From: an uncultured Flavobacteriaceae bacterium
Lineage (GTDB): Bacteria > Bacteroidota > Bacteroidia > Flavobacteriales > Flavobacteriaceae
Direction: 5' to 3'
DNA length: 64,000 nt
NCBI GenBank assembly: GCA_947498845.1
Contig: CANMLX010000003.1
Span: forward strand, 62,001 to 126,000
Shown here: positions 43,568-52,023 of the stretch, piece after piece
How positions within the stretch are numbered: position 1 is the stretch's first letter
Layout of the letters: each line of letters starts with the position of its first letter
Notes under the pieces: generated by a model
Told to the model about the DNA's origin: nothing
Database searches by the model: none
Seen by the model: only the letters and a program-made list of their open reading frames with translations
Program-made: the position numbers and the translations under genes

Positions 43568-43603
43568 AATTACGATAAACTAGCTGGCTAGTCTATCGTA
43601 ATT
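43568..43603. promoter_or_regulatory. 36-base near-perfect palindrome upstream of the secreted protein gene
   Basis: AATTACGATA-a-ACTAGC-tg-GCTAGT-c-TATCGTAATT pairs over 16 positions with a single mismatch and a 2-base loop. It lies in the ~350-base divergent region between the EamA gene and the gene at 43723. No T-run follows. It could be an operator for a dimeric regulator or a cruciform/hairpin repeat. The rest of this gap shows no gene. Confidence 0.6.
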
Positions 43604-43708
43604 ATAAGTTGAATCTAGCATGGTTATTGACTTTTATCTATGATTCTTAAATCGAAATCAGGTTTTAAGATTAATTAACATACAGTTTTCTCATTATAAA
43701 AAATAAGC

Positions 43709-43716
43709 TAAATTTG
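43709..43716 (+). promoter_or_regulatory. promoter -7 box (TAAATTTG)
   Basis: An exact TAnnTTTG match lies only 6 bases before the ATG at 43723, so the transcript should start at or next to the start codon. The upstream TTTT at ~43686 is a weak -33 candidate. Confidence 0.55.
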
Positions 43717-43722
43717 GAACAC

Positions 43723-45393
43723 ATGAGGCTTAACGTTTTCACAGTCATAGTATTATCATTTTATTTTATTTCAGCAAATGCTCAACTAGGATTTTGCACA
43801 GGAAACAAAGGAACTCCTATTTTTAATGAAAACTTTGGCAATAAAAAGGAAAAAGCAAATAAGAGAGACATAGGTGAAACCAGCTATATATATGTTAAAA
43901 ACATTACTCCTGGAGATGGGTACTATGCTATTTCAAATATTTTCAATTGGTATAGTTCATGGCATGACACTAATGACCATACGCCTAATGACGAAAAAGG
44001 CAAAGCCTTGATTATAAATGCCGATAGAAATAATGCTGGACTATTTTTTAGTAGAAAAATTAACGGCCTTTGCCCTGGTTCAACTTATGAGTTTTCTGCC
44101 TGGTTACTTAATTTAACTTCTGCTATTCATAATAATAGATGTCACAATATTACGGGAATTCTTGGAGGAATACCTATTGATGTAAGATTTGAGGTATGGG
44201 ATGAAACTAATTCTAAAATATTAAAATCTGGGACTACTGGTAAAATATTTGGAAATTCTAAACCCTTATGGAAAAAATACGGTTTAGTTTTTCAAACAGT
44301 TAAGGAACAGGAAAATGTAATCCTTAAAATTTTCAATAACGGAAAAGGAGGCTGTGGTAACGACCTGGCTATTGATGATATAGAATTTGCAGCATGCGGA
44401 GATCTTACAACAATAACATCTAATATTAGTAATGAATCTCATGTAAATATATGTCATGATTTTAATGACAAGATTCAATTGAACGCCGTTACAGATTTTA
44501 ATATATTCCAAACCTCATTTTACAAATGGCAGTATAGTAAAAATGGAATAAATTATACCGACATACCAAATCAGACAACCAATACATACGTGTTAGATAG
44601 CCTCCCCCCTAACCAAAATAACTATTACCGAGTTAAAGTTGCAGAAAATCTACAAGCGCTAAATAATCCCCTATGCAATATTACTTCTAAGCCCTATATT
44701 ATTAAAAACCGTAGTACACCTGTACTCCCAAATACAATCACAAAAGAGTTTTGCGAAAATGAAGAAATAAACGTCTCGTTTAACGTCACCAATAATCAAA
44801 CAAAATTTAAATGGTTTGACAATTCAGGAAAATTGATAGATACATCAAGCACTTTTAAACCTAAAAATTTAAAAACAGGGACTACTATTTTTTTCTTAGA
44901 AGTTTATAACAAATACTGTAATCTCAAAAAGCGAACTAAATTAAAAATAAACAAAGTTGCTATTATAACACTGGTTGAAGATCATGTCGCTCTAGAAATT
45001 TGCGAAGGCGATGAAACAACTTTAGATAGCGGCATTGATAGCTCTTTTTACAAATGGAGCACTGGGGAAACTTCTAAAGAAATTACTATTGATAAAAAAG
45101 GCGTTTATACCCTCACTTTAAGCAATAGCAAAAAGGATATCTGCTCAAAAACAATTACATACACCATAACTAATCCCTTACCTTATCCCATAGATAGAAT
45201 TGAAAGAAATCGTGATCAACTCATTGTAAAAACGTTATCAAAAAAAGAAAATTTTGAATATTCAATAGATGGTGTTAAATTTCAAAAATCCAACATTTTT
45301 AGTAACGTTAAAAATGGGGTTTATTTATTTCATCTAAGAGAAATTGGCAAATGTGGCACTTCAAAGTCTACCATGAGATACGTTAAACTCTAG
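43723..45393 (+). CDS. large secreted protein with adhesin-like domains
   Basis: This ~556-residue protein has a Sec signal peptide (VLSFYFISANAQ). A jelly-roll-like N-terminal domain ends with GNDLAIDDIEFAACG, as found at the front of flavobacterial surface adhesins. Ig/PKD-like modules with paired cysteines follow (CENEEINVSF, CEGDETTLDSG). The last part (FEYSIDGVKFQKS...NGVYLFHLREIGKCG) is the module that normally precedes a type B T9SS sorting domain, but the protein stops there and no sorting domain is present. The ATG is preferred over the TTG at 43714, which overlaps the promoter box. Confidence 0.75.
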   Translation: MRLNVFTVIVLSFYFISANAQLGFCTGNKGTPIFNENFGNKKEKANKRDIGETSYIYVKNITPGDGYYAISNIFNWYSSWHDTNDHTPNDEKGKALIINADRNNAGLFFSRKINGLCPGSTYEFSAWLLNLTSAIHNNRCHNITGILGGIPIDVRFEVWDETNSKILKSGTTGKIFGNSKPLWKKYGLVFQTVKEQENVILKIFNNGKGGCGNDLAIDDIEFAACGDLTTITSNISNESHVNICHDFNDKIQLNAVTDFNIFQTSFYKWQYSKNGINYTDIPNQTTNTYVLDSLPPNQNNYYRVKVAENLQALNNPLCNITSKPYIIKNRSTPVLPNTITKEFCENEEINVSFNVTNNQTKFKWFDNSGKLIDTSSTFKPKNLKTGTTIFFLEVYNKYCNLKKRTKLKINKVAIITLVEDHVALEICEGDETTLDSGIDSSFYKWSTGETSKEITIDKKGVYTLTLSNSKKDICSKTITYTITNPLPYPIDRIERNRDQLIVKTLSKKENFEYSIDGVKFQKSNIFSNVKNGVYLFHLREIGKCGTSKSTMRYVKL

Positions 45394-45484
45394 TTTTTAA
45401 TTAACAGCAATCATAAATACCTTCTTTTATTCACTTAAAAGATTGTTTAAGACATAAACTAAATACATATCACCATTTTTTTAG

Positions 45485-45492
45485 TAATTTTG
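45485..45492 (+). promoter_or_regulatory. promoter -7 box (TAATTTTG)
   Basis: An exact TAnnTTTG match lies 27 bases before the ATG at 45520. It overlaps an alternative TTG start at 45490 and so argues for the downstream ATG. Confidence 0.6.
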
Positions 45493-45519
45493 TACTATAA
45501 AGTTTTAAACACACAGGTT

Positions 45520-45912
45520 ATGAATAGAATAAAACACATTGTAAGTATTATGCTTTTAATACTTGTAGTAGTTAGTTGTAAAAATGACGCCAAGCCCGAA
45601 ATAAAAACTTTACATACCGAGAGTAAAACAAAAAAAGAATTAGACCCTAATGCTACTTATGCAAAAGCAGAATTCACTATTGAAGGTATGACATGTGCTG
45701 TTGGTTGTGCTGCTACCATACAAAAGAAAATCTCTAATATGGATGGTGTAAAATATGCCAAGGTAGATTTTGATAATAAATTAGCTCTGGTTGAATATGA
45801 TGAAGCCACAGTAACTCCTAACGCTTTAGAACAGACAGTAACCAAAGTAGCCAATATATACAAAGTAAGCAATATGAAAACTGTTAATGCGTTTTCTATT
45901 AAGAAAAACTAA
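45520..45912 (+). CDS. heavy-metal-associated (HMA) domain lipoprotein
   Basis: This 130-residue lipoprotein (lipobox VVVSC) carries one HMA ferredoxin-like domain with the metal loop GMTCAVGC, where the two cysteines are three residues apart rather than the usual CxxC. It then reads KVDFDNKLALVEYD. Such domains bind Cu(I) or related ions; here it would act in the periplasm or on the outer membrane. It is monocistronic, with its own promoter and terminator. Confidence 0.87.
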   Translation: MNRIKHIVSIMLLILVVVSCKNDAKPEIKTLHTESKTKKELDPNATYAKAEFTIEGMTCAVGCAATIQKKISNMDGVKYAKVDFDNKLALVEYDEATVTPNALEQTVTKVANIYKVSNMKTVNAFSIKKN

Positions 45913-45964
45913 GCTACAATAAAGCTTAAGTTCCAAATCCAAATATTAAGTGTTAATAGTAACG

Positions 45965-45997
45965 AGCTTCTCTGGTAAGACAGAGAAGCTTTTTATT
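45965..45997 (+). terminator. terminator after the HMA lipoprotein gene
   Basis: AGCTTCTCTG-gtaaga-CAGAGAAGCT is a perfect 10-bp stem followed by TTTTTATTT. The T-run reaches the stop codon of the convergent gldD gene. Confidence 0.88.
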
Positions 45998-46586
45998 TCC
46001 ATTCTAAGGTTTCCATTAAACGTTTCATATCTTTTTGTAGATATGTGGCCGCTGGTAATATAGAATCGTAATTTGGCTTCGTATAGAAGTATAGCGACCC
46101 TGTTAAAAAATGATTTACACTATCGGTAACATAAAACTGGGCTGGAGACGCTACATTACCTTTTACTTCAGAAAATTTACCAAATATTCTTTTCTCTAAA
46201 TTTTCAAATGGACTTACAGGAATTTCATCTGCCTTTATCATATGCTTTTGAGTTAAATTCTCTGCATCTTTAATAAAATCTAAAAGATTTTTTTGGTCTC
46301 CATTTATAGCTTTGTATGTTAAAAAAATAGTCCCCTTTAATGATTTATAGTTTAAACTTATTCCATAGCTAGATGTGGTACTTTTAATAGTTTTAGTTGT
46401 AATATTATTAACTAAACTACTTACCTCGAAAGCTATAGGCGTATTCTTCATCTTAGTCACTTTATAGCTAGCCTTAGGATATTCTAATCTCAAAAATGCT
46501 TTGGGTTTTGGCACATAATCTTCTTTACATGATAAAAATGAGATCATAAAAGCAAAAAGAAATAGCAATAGATTTTTTTTGATCAT
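45993..46586 (-). CDS. gldD: gliding motility lipoprotein GldD
   Basis: This 197-residue lipoprotein (lipobox FLSC, C20) has the GldD signature: YVPKPKAFLRLEYPKASY, SYGISLNYKSLKGTIFLTY, and a late FYVTDSVNHFLTGSLYF. In Flavobacterium johnsoniae gldD is required for gliding and for T9SS function. It follows gldE after 16 bases, matching the ssb-gldE-gldD order of gliding flavobacteria. Confidence 0.94.
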   Translation of the reverse strand: MIKKNLLLFLFAFMISFLSCKEDYVPKPKAFLRLEYPKASYKVTKMKNTPIAFEVSSLVNNITTKTIKSTTSSYGISLNYKSLKGTIFLTYKAINGDQKNLLDFIKDAENLTQKHMIKADEIPVSPFENLEKRIFGKFSEVKGNVASPAQFYVTDSVNHFLTGSLYFYTKPNYDSILPAATYLQKDMKRLMETLEWK

Positions 46587-46602
46587 TGTATTAAATATGA
46601 GA

Positions 46603-47910
46603 TTAATTATTAATGGTAAACTTTACTCTTTTTATACGTTTTTTATCCAAGGCTTCTATTGTAAAAGCGTAGTTTTCAAAGTTTATTTTTGATCTTAATT
46701 TGGGAAAACTATTAGATATTTCCAACACAAAACCAGCTATAGTTTCGGCTTCTCCTTTCTTATCTTCAAAAACAGCATCATCTTCTAAATTAATTACTTT
46801 ATAAAAATCTTTTAATGCTGTTTTTCCTTCAAACACATAATTATAATCATCTAATTTAGAATAGTTGATATCCTCATCATCAAACTCATCACTAATATCA
46901 CCAACTATTTCTTCTATAATATCTTCTAGAGAAATTAAGCCAGATGTTCCTCCATATTCATCTACAACTACTGCTAAATGTACTTTTTTCTCCTGAAACT
47001 CTGCCATTAAATCATCCAACTTTTTATTTTCAGGAACAAAAAAAGGCGCTTTTATTAAGCTTGTCCAATCAAATTCCTTTTTGTCTATATGAGGCAATAA
47101 ATCTTTTACATATAGAATCCCCTTTATTTGGTCTATATTTTCTTCGTAAACAGGTATTCTGGAATAGCCATTTTTAATAATCTCTGGTAATATCTCGGTA
47201 TACTCTTGTTCTATATTAAGAGCAAAAATATCTATTCTAGGACGCATCACCTGTTTTGTATCTGTGTTTCCAAAAGACACAATACCCTGTAAAATTTTCT
47301 GTTCTTCTTTAGAGGTATCTTCATCGCTAGTTAGCTCCAATGCTTGTGAAAGTTGATCCACACTTAAGTTAGACTTTTGCTTCCCTAATTTTTTATGAAT
47401 TGCCGCAGTAACACTCCTCATGGGTATACTTATGGGAGACAACACAACATCTAAAACAGATAATGGCAATGCCATAAAAGTCGCAAACTTTATATTATTA
47501 CGGCTTGCATAAATTTTGGGTAAAATCTCTCCAAAAAGTAATATTAAAAAAGTGACTATTACAACCTCTAAAATAAACTTTAAGGTGGCATTGGTTACCC
47601 CTCCAAATAGATAGTCTCCTAAATATGCAAATAATATTACTATAGCTATATTTATAAAATTATTAGCTACTAATATAGTAGCCAGTAGTTTTTTAGGGTT
47701 TTCTAGAAGACGAAGAATAATTTTAAATGGCTTACTATTAGATTCTGGATGATTGTTTATTTCTGTTTTTGTAAGCGAGAATAGTGCCACTTCTACTCCA
47801 GAAATTAGTGCAGAACAACACAATAATAAAAATAGTAGCGCAAAAGCAAAAACAATTGATGCATCAACTGTCAAAATTGAAACCAATAAACTGTCAGGAT
47901 CAGGATCCAA
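46603..47910 (-). CDS. gldE: gliding motility-associated protein GldE
   Basis: This 435-residue membrane protein has an N-terminal CNNM/DUF21 domain (about residues 15-200, four helices), a CBS pair (MRPRIDIFALNIEQ, YSRIPVYEENIDQIKGILYVKDLLPH) and a C-terminal CorC/HlyC domain. The architecture is that of HlyC/CorC ion transport-associated proteins. The assignment as GldE rests on the neighbouring gldD and on sequence. It may support GldD, possibly through ion homeostasis. Confidence 0.92.
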   Translation of the reverse strand: MDPDPDSLLVSILTVDASIVFAFALLFLLLCCSALISGVEVALFSLTKTEINNHPESNSKPFKIILRLLENPKKLLATILVANNFINIAIVILFAYLGDYLFGGVTNATLKFILEVVIVTFLILLFGEILPKIYASRNNIKFATFMALPLSVLDVVLSPISIPMRSVTAAIHKKLGKQKSNLSVDQLSQALELTSDEDTSKEEQKILQGIVSFGNTDTKQVMRPRIDIFALNIEQEYTEILPEIIKNGYSRIPVYEENIDQIKGILYVKDLLPHIDKKEFDWTSLIKAPFFVPENKKLDDLMAEFQEKKVHLAVVVDEYGGTSGLISLEDIIEEIVGDISDEFDDEDINYSKLDDYNYVFEGKTALKDFYKVINLEDDAVFEDKKGEAETIAGFVLEISNSFPKLRSKINFENYAFTIEALDKKRIKRVKFTINN

Positions 47911-47948
47911 ATATTTCTGTTTTAGTTAAACTTAAGCTGTAGTAATTT

Positions 47949-48404
47949 TTAAAATGGAAGATCGTCATTAGCTTCACTTATATTTGACTTATTACCGCCA
48001 GATTGACTTTCTGTAGAATTCGAAGTCTCTCTAGTTGTACTATTCATTGTATTACTCTCACTTTCCTTTTTTGTGCTTAGAAAAGTAAAATCTATACATT
48101 GTATTTCTGTAGAATATCTATCATTCCCTTTATCATCTTGCCACTTTCTGGTTTTTAAACGCCCTTCTATGTATACCTTATCGCCTTTGCTCAAGTATTT
48201 TTCACATATCTCTGCACCTTTATTGCGTACTACAACATTGTGCCATTCTGTATTTGTTACACGTTCGTTAGTTTGTTTGTTTGTATACGTTTCGTTAGTC
48301 GCTAACGGAAAACGACCTACACAACCTCCACCTTCAAAATAATGCATTTTCACCTCATCTCCTAAATGCCCTATTAGCATTACTTTGTTTAATGTACCAG
48401 ACAT
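47949..48404 (-). CDS. ssb: single-stranded DNA-binding protein
   Basis: SSB is 151 residues with an N-terminal OB-fold (LNKVMLIGHLGDEVKMHY, TEWHNVVVRNKGAEICEKYL, KVYIEGRLKTRKWQD), a disordered Ser/Asn-rich linker and the acidic tip DDLPF that docks partner proteins. It coats single-stranded DNA in replication and repair. The position between mutY and gldE is typical for the group. Confidence 0.95.
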   Translation of the reverse strand: MSGTLNKVMLIGHLGDEVKMHYFEGGGCVGRFPLATNETYTNKQTNERVTNTEWHNVVVRNKGAEICEKYLSKGDKVYIEGRLKTRKWQDDKGNDRYSTEIQCIDFTFLSTKKESESNTMNSTTRETSNSTESQSGGNKSNISEANDDLPF

Positions 48405-48560
48405 ATCAAATTACTTATTTAAGTAAAAATAAGCAAATACTTTTATATTCGAGAATACCAATAACAAATTCGAAGAAAAACCAAAAAAACGCTTCTTATA
48501 ATATTTAACATTATAAATCATATCATGGAAGACTTTCAATAAAACTAAGAGCTATATTTA

Positions 48561-49598
48561 CTAAAAACTAAAGACCTTTAAGAAGTTATCTATTAAAATA
48601 GGTACTGGATAATTAGCAACCTTATTATAAGGTATACCGTTATCGACCTTATTTATATTTACAACCCAAAAAGTAGTCACCAAATGCTGGTGAGATAACT
48701 TGTGCGTTATTGGCATATCATTATAACGTAATAGCTCAAAAGCTTGCCCTTTTATTATTTCATTATTATTAACCAATGGCAAGAATTTAGCATAGTTAAT
48801 TTCGGCATTAGTTTCGATTAATGGAAACTGATACAAATTCTCCCAAATGCCTTTACCTTCTCTTTTTTCTAAAATGGTTTTTTTATCCTTGGAATTAATC
48901 ACTAAAAAATTAAAGTATCGCTTCTTTACTTTTTGTTTTTTTAATTTGACCGGTAGTTTTTGTACTCTATTATCTGCCAATGCTGCACAATTACTACTAA
49001 AAGGACATCTATCACATTTTGGATTTTTAGGAGTGCATTGAATTGCTCCAAATTCCATGATAGCTTGATTAAATGTAGCTGGCTTATTTTTATCCATAAC
49101 ATCTTGAGCTAGCATTTTAAACGCTTTTATCCCCTGAGTACTATTTATTGGTGTATCTATTCCAAAATAGCGTGATAATACTCTGTATACGTTACCGTCT
49201 ACTACTGCAGTAGCTTCATTAAAACAAATAGATGCAATAGCACTTGCGGTATAATCTCCAACACCTTTTAATTGCAGTAAGCTTTTGTACGTTTGGGGAA
49301 ATTTCCCATTTAATTTTTCAACAACATACTTTGCAGAAGCGTGTAAGTTTCGCGCTCTGGAATAATAACCCAACCCTTGCCATAACTTTAAAACCTTAAC
49401 TTCTTTGGCTTTTGCTAAATCAAAAATCGTTGGAAATTGTTCTATAAAAACTTCATAATATGGTAGCCCTTGTTTTACCTGCGTTTGTTGTAAAATGATT
49501 TCTGACAACCAAACAAAATAAGGGTTTTGTGTTTTTCGCCATGGCAAATCTCTCTTATTACCTAAATACCAGTCTATTAAAATCTCAGAAAAAGACAT
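48561..49598 (-). CDS. mutY: A/G-specific adenine glycosylase MutY
   Basis: MutY removes adenine mispaired with 8-oxoguanine. The ~345-residue protein has the HhH motif LKGVGDYTASAIAS with the catalytic Asp in the following VVDGNVYRVLSRY, the early ILQQTQV catalytic Glu region, the 4Fe-4S cysteines C-x6-C-x2-C-x5-C in CTPKNPKCDRCPFSSNC, and a C-terminal NUDIX-like 8-oxoG recognition domain. ATG at 49598 is preferred to TTG at 49604. Confidence 0.95.
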   Translation of the reverse strand: MSFSEILIDWYLGNKRDLPWRKTQNPYFVWLSEIILQQTQVKQGLPYYEVFIEQFPTIFDLAKAKEVKVLKLWQGLGYYSRARNLHASAKYVVEKLNGKFPQTYKSLLQLKGVGDYTASAIASICFNEATAVVDGNVYRVLSRYFGIDTPINSTQGIKAFKMLAQDVMDKNKPATFNQAIMEFGAIQCTPKNPKCDRCPFSSNCAALADNRVQKLPVKLKKQKVKKRYFNFLVINSKDKKTILEKREGKGIWENLYQFPLIETNAEINYAKFLPLVNNNEIIKGQAFELLRYNDMPITHKLSHQHLVTTFWVVNINKVDNGIPYNKVANYPVPILIDNFLKVFSF

Positions 49599-49661
49599 AA
49601 TCAATAATTCTATGCCGCGCTAAAATAAACGTTTATAATCTTAAATTTTAATGAATTAGGT

Positions 49662-49693
49662 TTGAAATATTGAATATTAAATGCATATATTTG
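49662..49693 (+). promoter_or_regulatory. promoter of the HU gene
   Basis: TTG at 49662-49664, a 21-base spacer and TATATTTG at 49686-49693 match the Bacteroidota -33/-7 pattern. The leader is about 40 bases. Confidence 0.75.
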
Positions 49694-49737
49694 CATCCCT
49701 TTAAAATCATATCAAGTAACAAAAATTAAAAAATAAA

Positions 49738-50028
49738 ATGACGAAGGCTGATTTAGTAGCAAAAATATCTGAGAAATTAGGAATTGAAAAAGGAGATGTT
49801 CAAGCAACAGTAGAAACATTTATGGAAGAAGTAAAAACTTCTTTAGAAAGTGGAGATAACGTATATTTAAGAGGTTTCGGTAGCTTTATAATAAAAACTA
49901 GAGCAGAAAAAACAGGTAGAAATATTTCAAAAAATACTACCATAAAAATTCCTGCTCACAATATTCCTGCATTTAAACCTGCAAAAGTTTTTGTTGAAGG
50001 CGTTAAAACAAATGTAGAAGTTAAGTAA
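49738..50028 (+). CDS. HU family DNA-binding protein
   Basis: This 96-residue nucleoid protein has the HU/IHF fold: KADLVAKISEKLGIEK, VYLRGFGSFIIKTRAEKTGRNI, and the PAFKPAK strand after the beta-arm. It bends DNA as a dimer. Its divergent place next to mutY, followed by the 30-residue basic protein and RNase G, forms a translation and nucleic-acid cluster. Confidence 0.94.
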   Translation: MTKADLVAKISEKLGIEKGDVQATVETFMEEVKTSLESGDNVYLRGFGSFIIKTRAEKTGRNISKNTTIKIPAHNIPAFKPAKVFVEGVKTNVEVK

Positions 50029-50099
50029 AATTCACTGGTGCTAAAATCATTTCTTTTAGCGCTAAAAAAATAAATTATTAATTAAAAAACACACTATTT

Positions 50100-50192
50100 A
50101 TGCCAAGTGGTAAAAAACGTAAAAGACATAAGGTAGCGACACACAAGCGTAAAAAACGCAGACGCGCCAACCGTCACAAAAAGAAAAAATAA
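50100..50192 (+). CDS. 30-residue basic protein resembling mS38 (AURKAIP1/COX24)
   Basis: A complete 30-codon frame reads MPSGKKRKRHKVATHKRKK followed by RRRANRHKKKK. More than half of its residues are Lys or Arg. I recall this sequence type as widespread in Bacteroidota and annotated as AURKAIP1/COX24 domain protein, after the mitochondrial small-subunit protein mS38; a ribosomal role is likely but inferred. It lies between the HU gene and rng and ends just before a terminator. Confidence 0.8.
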   Translation: MPSGKKRKRHKVATHKRKKRRRANRHKKKK

Positions 50193-50199
50193 TGCAATT

Positions 50200-50224
50200 A
50201 AAGTAGTTCTTAACTACTTTTTTT
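50200..50224 (+). terminator. terminator after the 30-residue basic protein
   Basis: AAAGTAGTT-ctt-AACTACTTT is a perfect 9-bp stem with a 3-base loop running into TTTT. It separates the HU/mS38-like unit from the rng leader. Confidence 0.82.
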
Positions 50225-50436
50225 GTTTAAAAAAACGCTCTTTGAAATGAACTTATTTAGTAATAAGTTCCACGGATTTAAAAATCCTGTGAGTACCTCT
50301 CTTTTTTAATGATTGAATTTAGTTAATACAATTAAAAAATTGATAGGTATGTTTTAGTCTGGTAAAAGTTGCCAGATTAAAAAATAATGTATAATCCATC
50401 TGTCACGCTAGGGCGTGATGGATTAAAATTAACAAA
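50225..50436 (+). promoter_or_regulatory. structured 5' leader of rng
   Basis: Successive hairpins occupy the ~210 bases before the RNase G start: AACTTATT-tagt-AATAAGTT (50250-50269), GGATTT/AAATCC near 50274-50287, TCTGG/CCAGA near 50358-50377, and a bulged hairpin 50392-50425 (TAATCCAT...ATGGATTA outside, CACGC/GCGTG inside) that ends 11 bases before the ATG. By analogy with the self-regulating RNase E leader of E. coli this may be a cleavage target of the enzyme. That function is inference. Confidence 0.5.
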
Positions 50437-51981
50437 ATGGATAAAGAATTGATTATTCGATCTAGTCATGAAACTGTTGATTTTGCCTTATTAAAAGATG
50501 GAAAACTTATTGAATTACAAAAGGATGAAGATGGTAACAAATTTTCGGTTGGTGATGTGTTTATAGCCAAAATAAGAAAAACTGTTCCTGGTCTAAATGC
50601 TGCATTTGTTAATGTAGGTTATGAGAAAGATGCTTTTTTGCATTATCATGATTTAGGACCAAAACTACCTTCCCTTTTAAAATTCACAAAACGTGTAAGC
50701 ACAGGTAAATTAAAAGAATATTCTTTAAAAAACTTCCCATTTGAAAAAGATATTGAGAAAGATGGCAAAATTGCCGACGTCTTAAAATCCAATCAATCGC
50801 TACTAGTACAAGTAGTAAAAGAACCTATATCTACTAAAGGGCCAAGAATAAGCTCAGAGCTTTCTATAGCCGGTAGATACATTGTTTTAGTACCTTTTTC
50901 TAACCGTATTTCTATTTCACAAAAAATAGAGGATAGAGCAGAAAAAGACCGCTTAAAACGGTTGGTAAAAAGTATTACACCACAAGGTTTTGGTATAATT
51001 GTACGCACTGTAGCTCAAGGCAAAAAAGTAGCCGAACTAGATAAAGATTTACAAAATGCGCTTAGTCGCTGGACGGCAATGAGTAAAAAACTTTACAAAG
51101 CGCACCATCCCAGTAAAGTATTAGGTGAAATGAATAAAGCCTCGTCTATTTTACGAGACATCTTTAACGACACCTTTACAGGAATTACTGTAGATGATGA
51201 AACGCTATTTTATCAAATTAAAGATTACTTGCAAGAAATTGCGCCAAAAAAAGAATCAATAGTTAAATTGTATCAGGCGAAGATTCCTATTTTCGAAAAA
51301 TTTGGAATTGAAAGGCAAATAAAAACTTCTTTTGGGAAAACCGTATCTATGTCTAAAGGTGCTTATCTTGTGATAGAACACACAGAGGCACTACATGTTA
51401 TAGATGTAAATAGCGGTAACAGATCAAACAAATCAAATAACCAAGAAGAAACCGCATTACAAGTTAATTTAATTGCTGCTAGTGAAATTGCCCGTCAATT
51501 ACGTTTACGTGATATGGGCGGCATTATAGTAGTAGATTTTATTGATATGACCAACTCTGCAAACAGGCAAACATTGTTTAATCACCTTCGTGAAGAAATG
51601 CGAGATGATAGAGCAAAACACAAAATACTGCCTCCTAGTAAGTTTGGTTTAATACAAATTACAAGACAGCGTACACGCCCGGAAATGAACATTAAAACCC
51701 GTGAAGAAAACCCTAACGGCACAAATGGTTCTGAGGTTGAAGCCCCTATAGGCATTGTAAATAAGATTACGCAAGATCTTGAACGACTATTACAAAAAGA
51801 CTATAAAAAGTTGACTTTAAACACACATCCTTTTATAGCAGCCTTTTTAACTAAAGGCTTTCCATCGATACGTTCAAAATGGTTTTTTGAACACAAAAAA
51901 TGGGTTAAAGTTTTACCTAGAGATGCTTACACATATTTAGAATATCATTTTTACGATAAAAGTGGTAAAAAAATTAAATAA
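50437..51981 (+). CDS. rng: ribonuclease E/G family protein (RNase G)
   Basis: This 514-residue endoribonuclease has the S1 domain near the N-terminus (GDVFIAKIRKTVPGLNAAFVNVGYEKDAFL), the catalytic DNase I-like domain with VIDVNSG and IVVDFIDM (metal-binding aspartates), and a short C-terminal part. It lacks the long degradosome scaffold of RNase E, so RNase G is the better name. It processes rRNA 5' ends and degrades mRNA. Its position after HU and the small basic protein is conserved in flavobacteria as far as I recall. Confidence 0.94.
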   Translation: MDKELIIRSSHETVDFALLKDGKLIELQKDEDGNKFSVGDVFIAKIRKTVPGLNAAFVNVGYEKDAFLHYHDLGPKLPSLLKFTKRVSTGKLKEYSLKNFPFEKDIEKDGKIADVLKSNQSLLVQVVKEPISTKGPRISSELSIAGRYIVLVPFSNRISISQKIEDRAEKDRLKRLVKSITPQGFGIIVRTVAQGKKVAELDKDLQNALSRWTAMSKKLYKAHHPSKVLGEMNKASSILRDIFNDTFTGITVDDETLFYQIKDYLQEIAPKKESIVKLYQAKIPIFEKFGIERQIKTSFGKTVSMSKGAYLVIEHTEALHVIDVNSGNRSNKSNNQEETALQVNLIAASEIARQLRLRDMGGIIVVDFIDMTNSANRQTLFNHLREEMRDDRAKHKILPPSKFGLIQITRQRTRPEMNIKTREENPNGTNGSEVEAPIGIVNKITQDLERLLQKDYKKLTLNTHPFIAAFLTKGFPSIRSKWFFEHKKWVKVLPRDAYTYLEYHFYDKSGKKIK

Positions 51982-51983
51982 TT

Positions 51984-52019
51984 AAAAACCCCTTACTTTT
52001 ATGAGTTTGGGGTTTTTTT
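51984..52019 (+). terminator. terminator after rng
   Basis: AAACCCC (51986-51992) and GGGGTTT (52009-52015) form the stem around a 16-base loop, followed by T-rich sequence. It lies directly after the rng stop and before the convergent helicase gene. Confidence 0.85.
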
Positions 52020-52023
52020 GGTT

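Noticed and set aside
50040..50070. Possible terminator between the HU gene and the 30-residue gene (GCTAAAA...TTTTAGC)
   Set aside because: The stem is short and is followed by an A-run rather than T on the sense strand; the two genes may well be co-transcribed.
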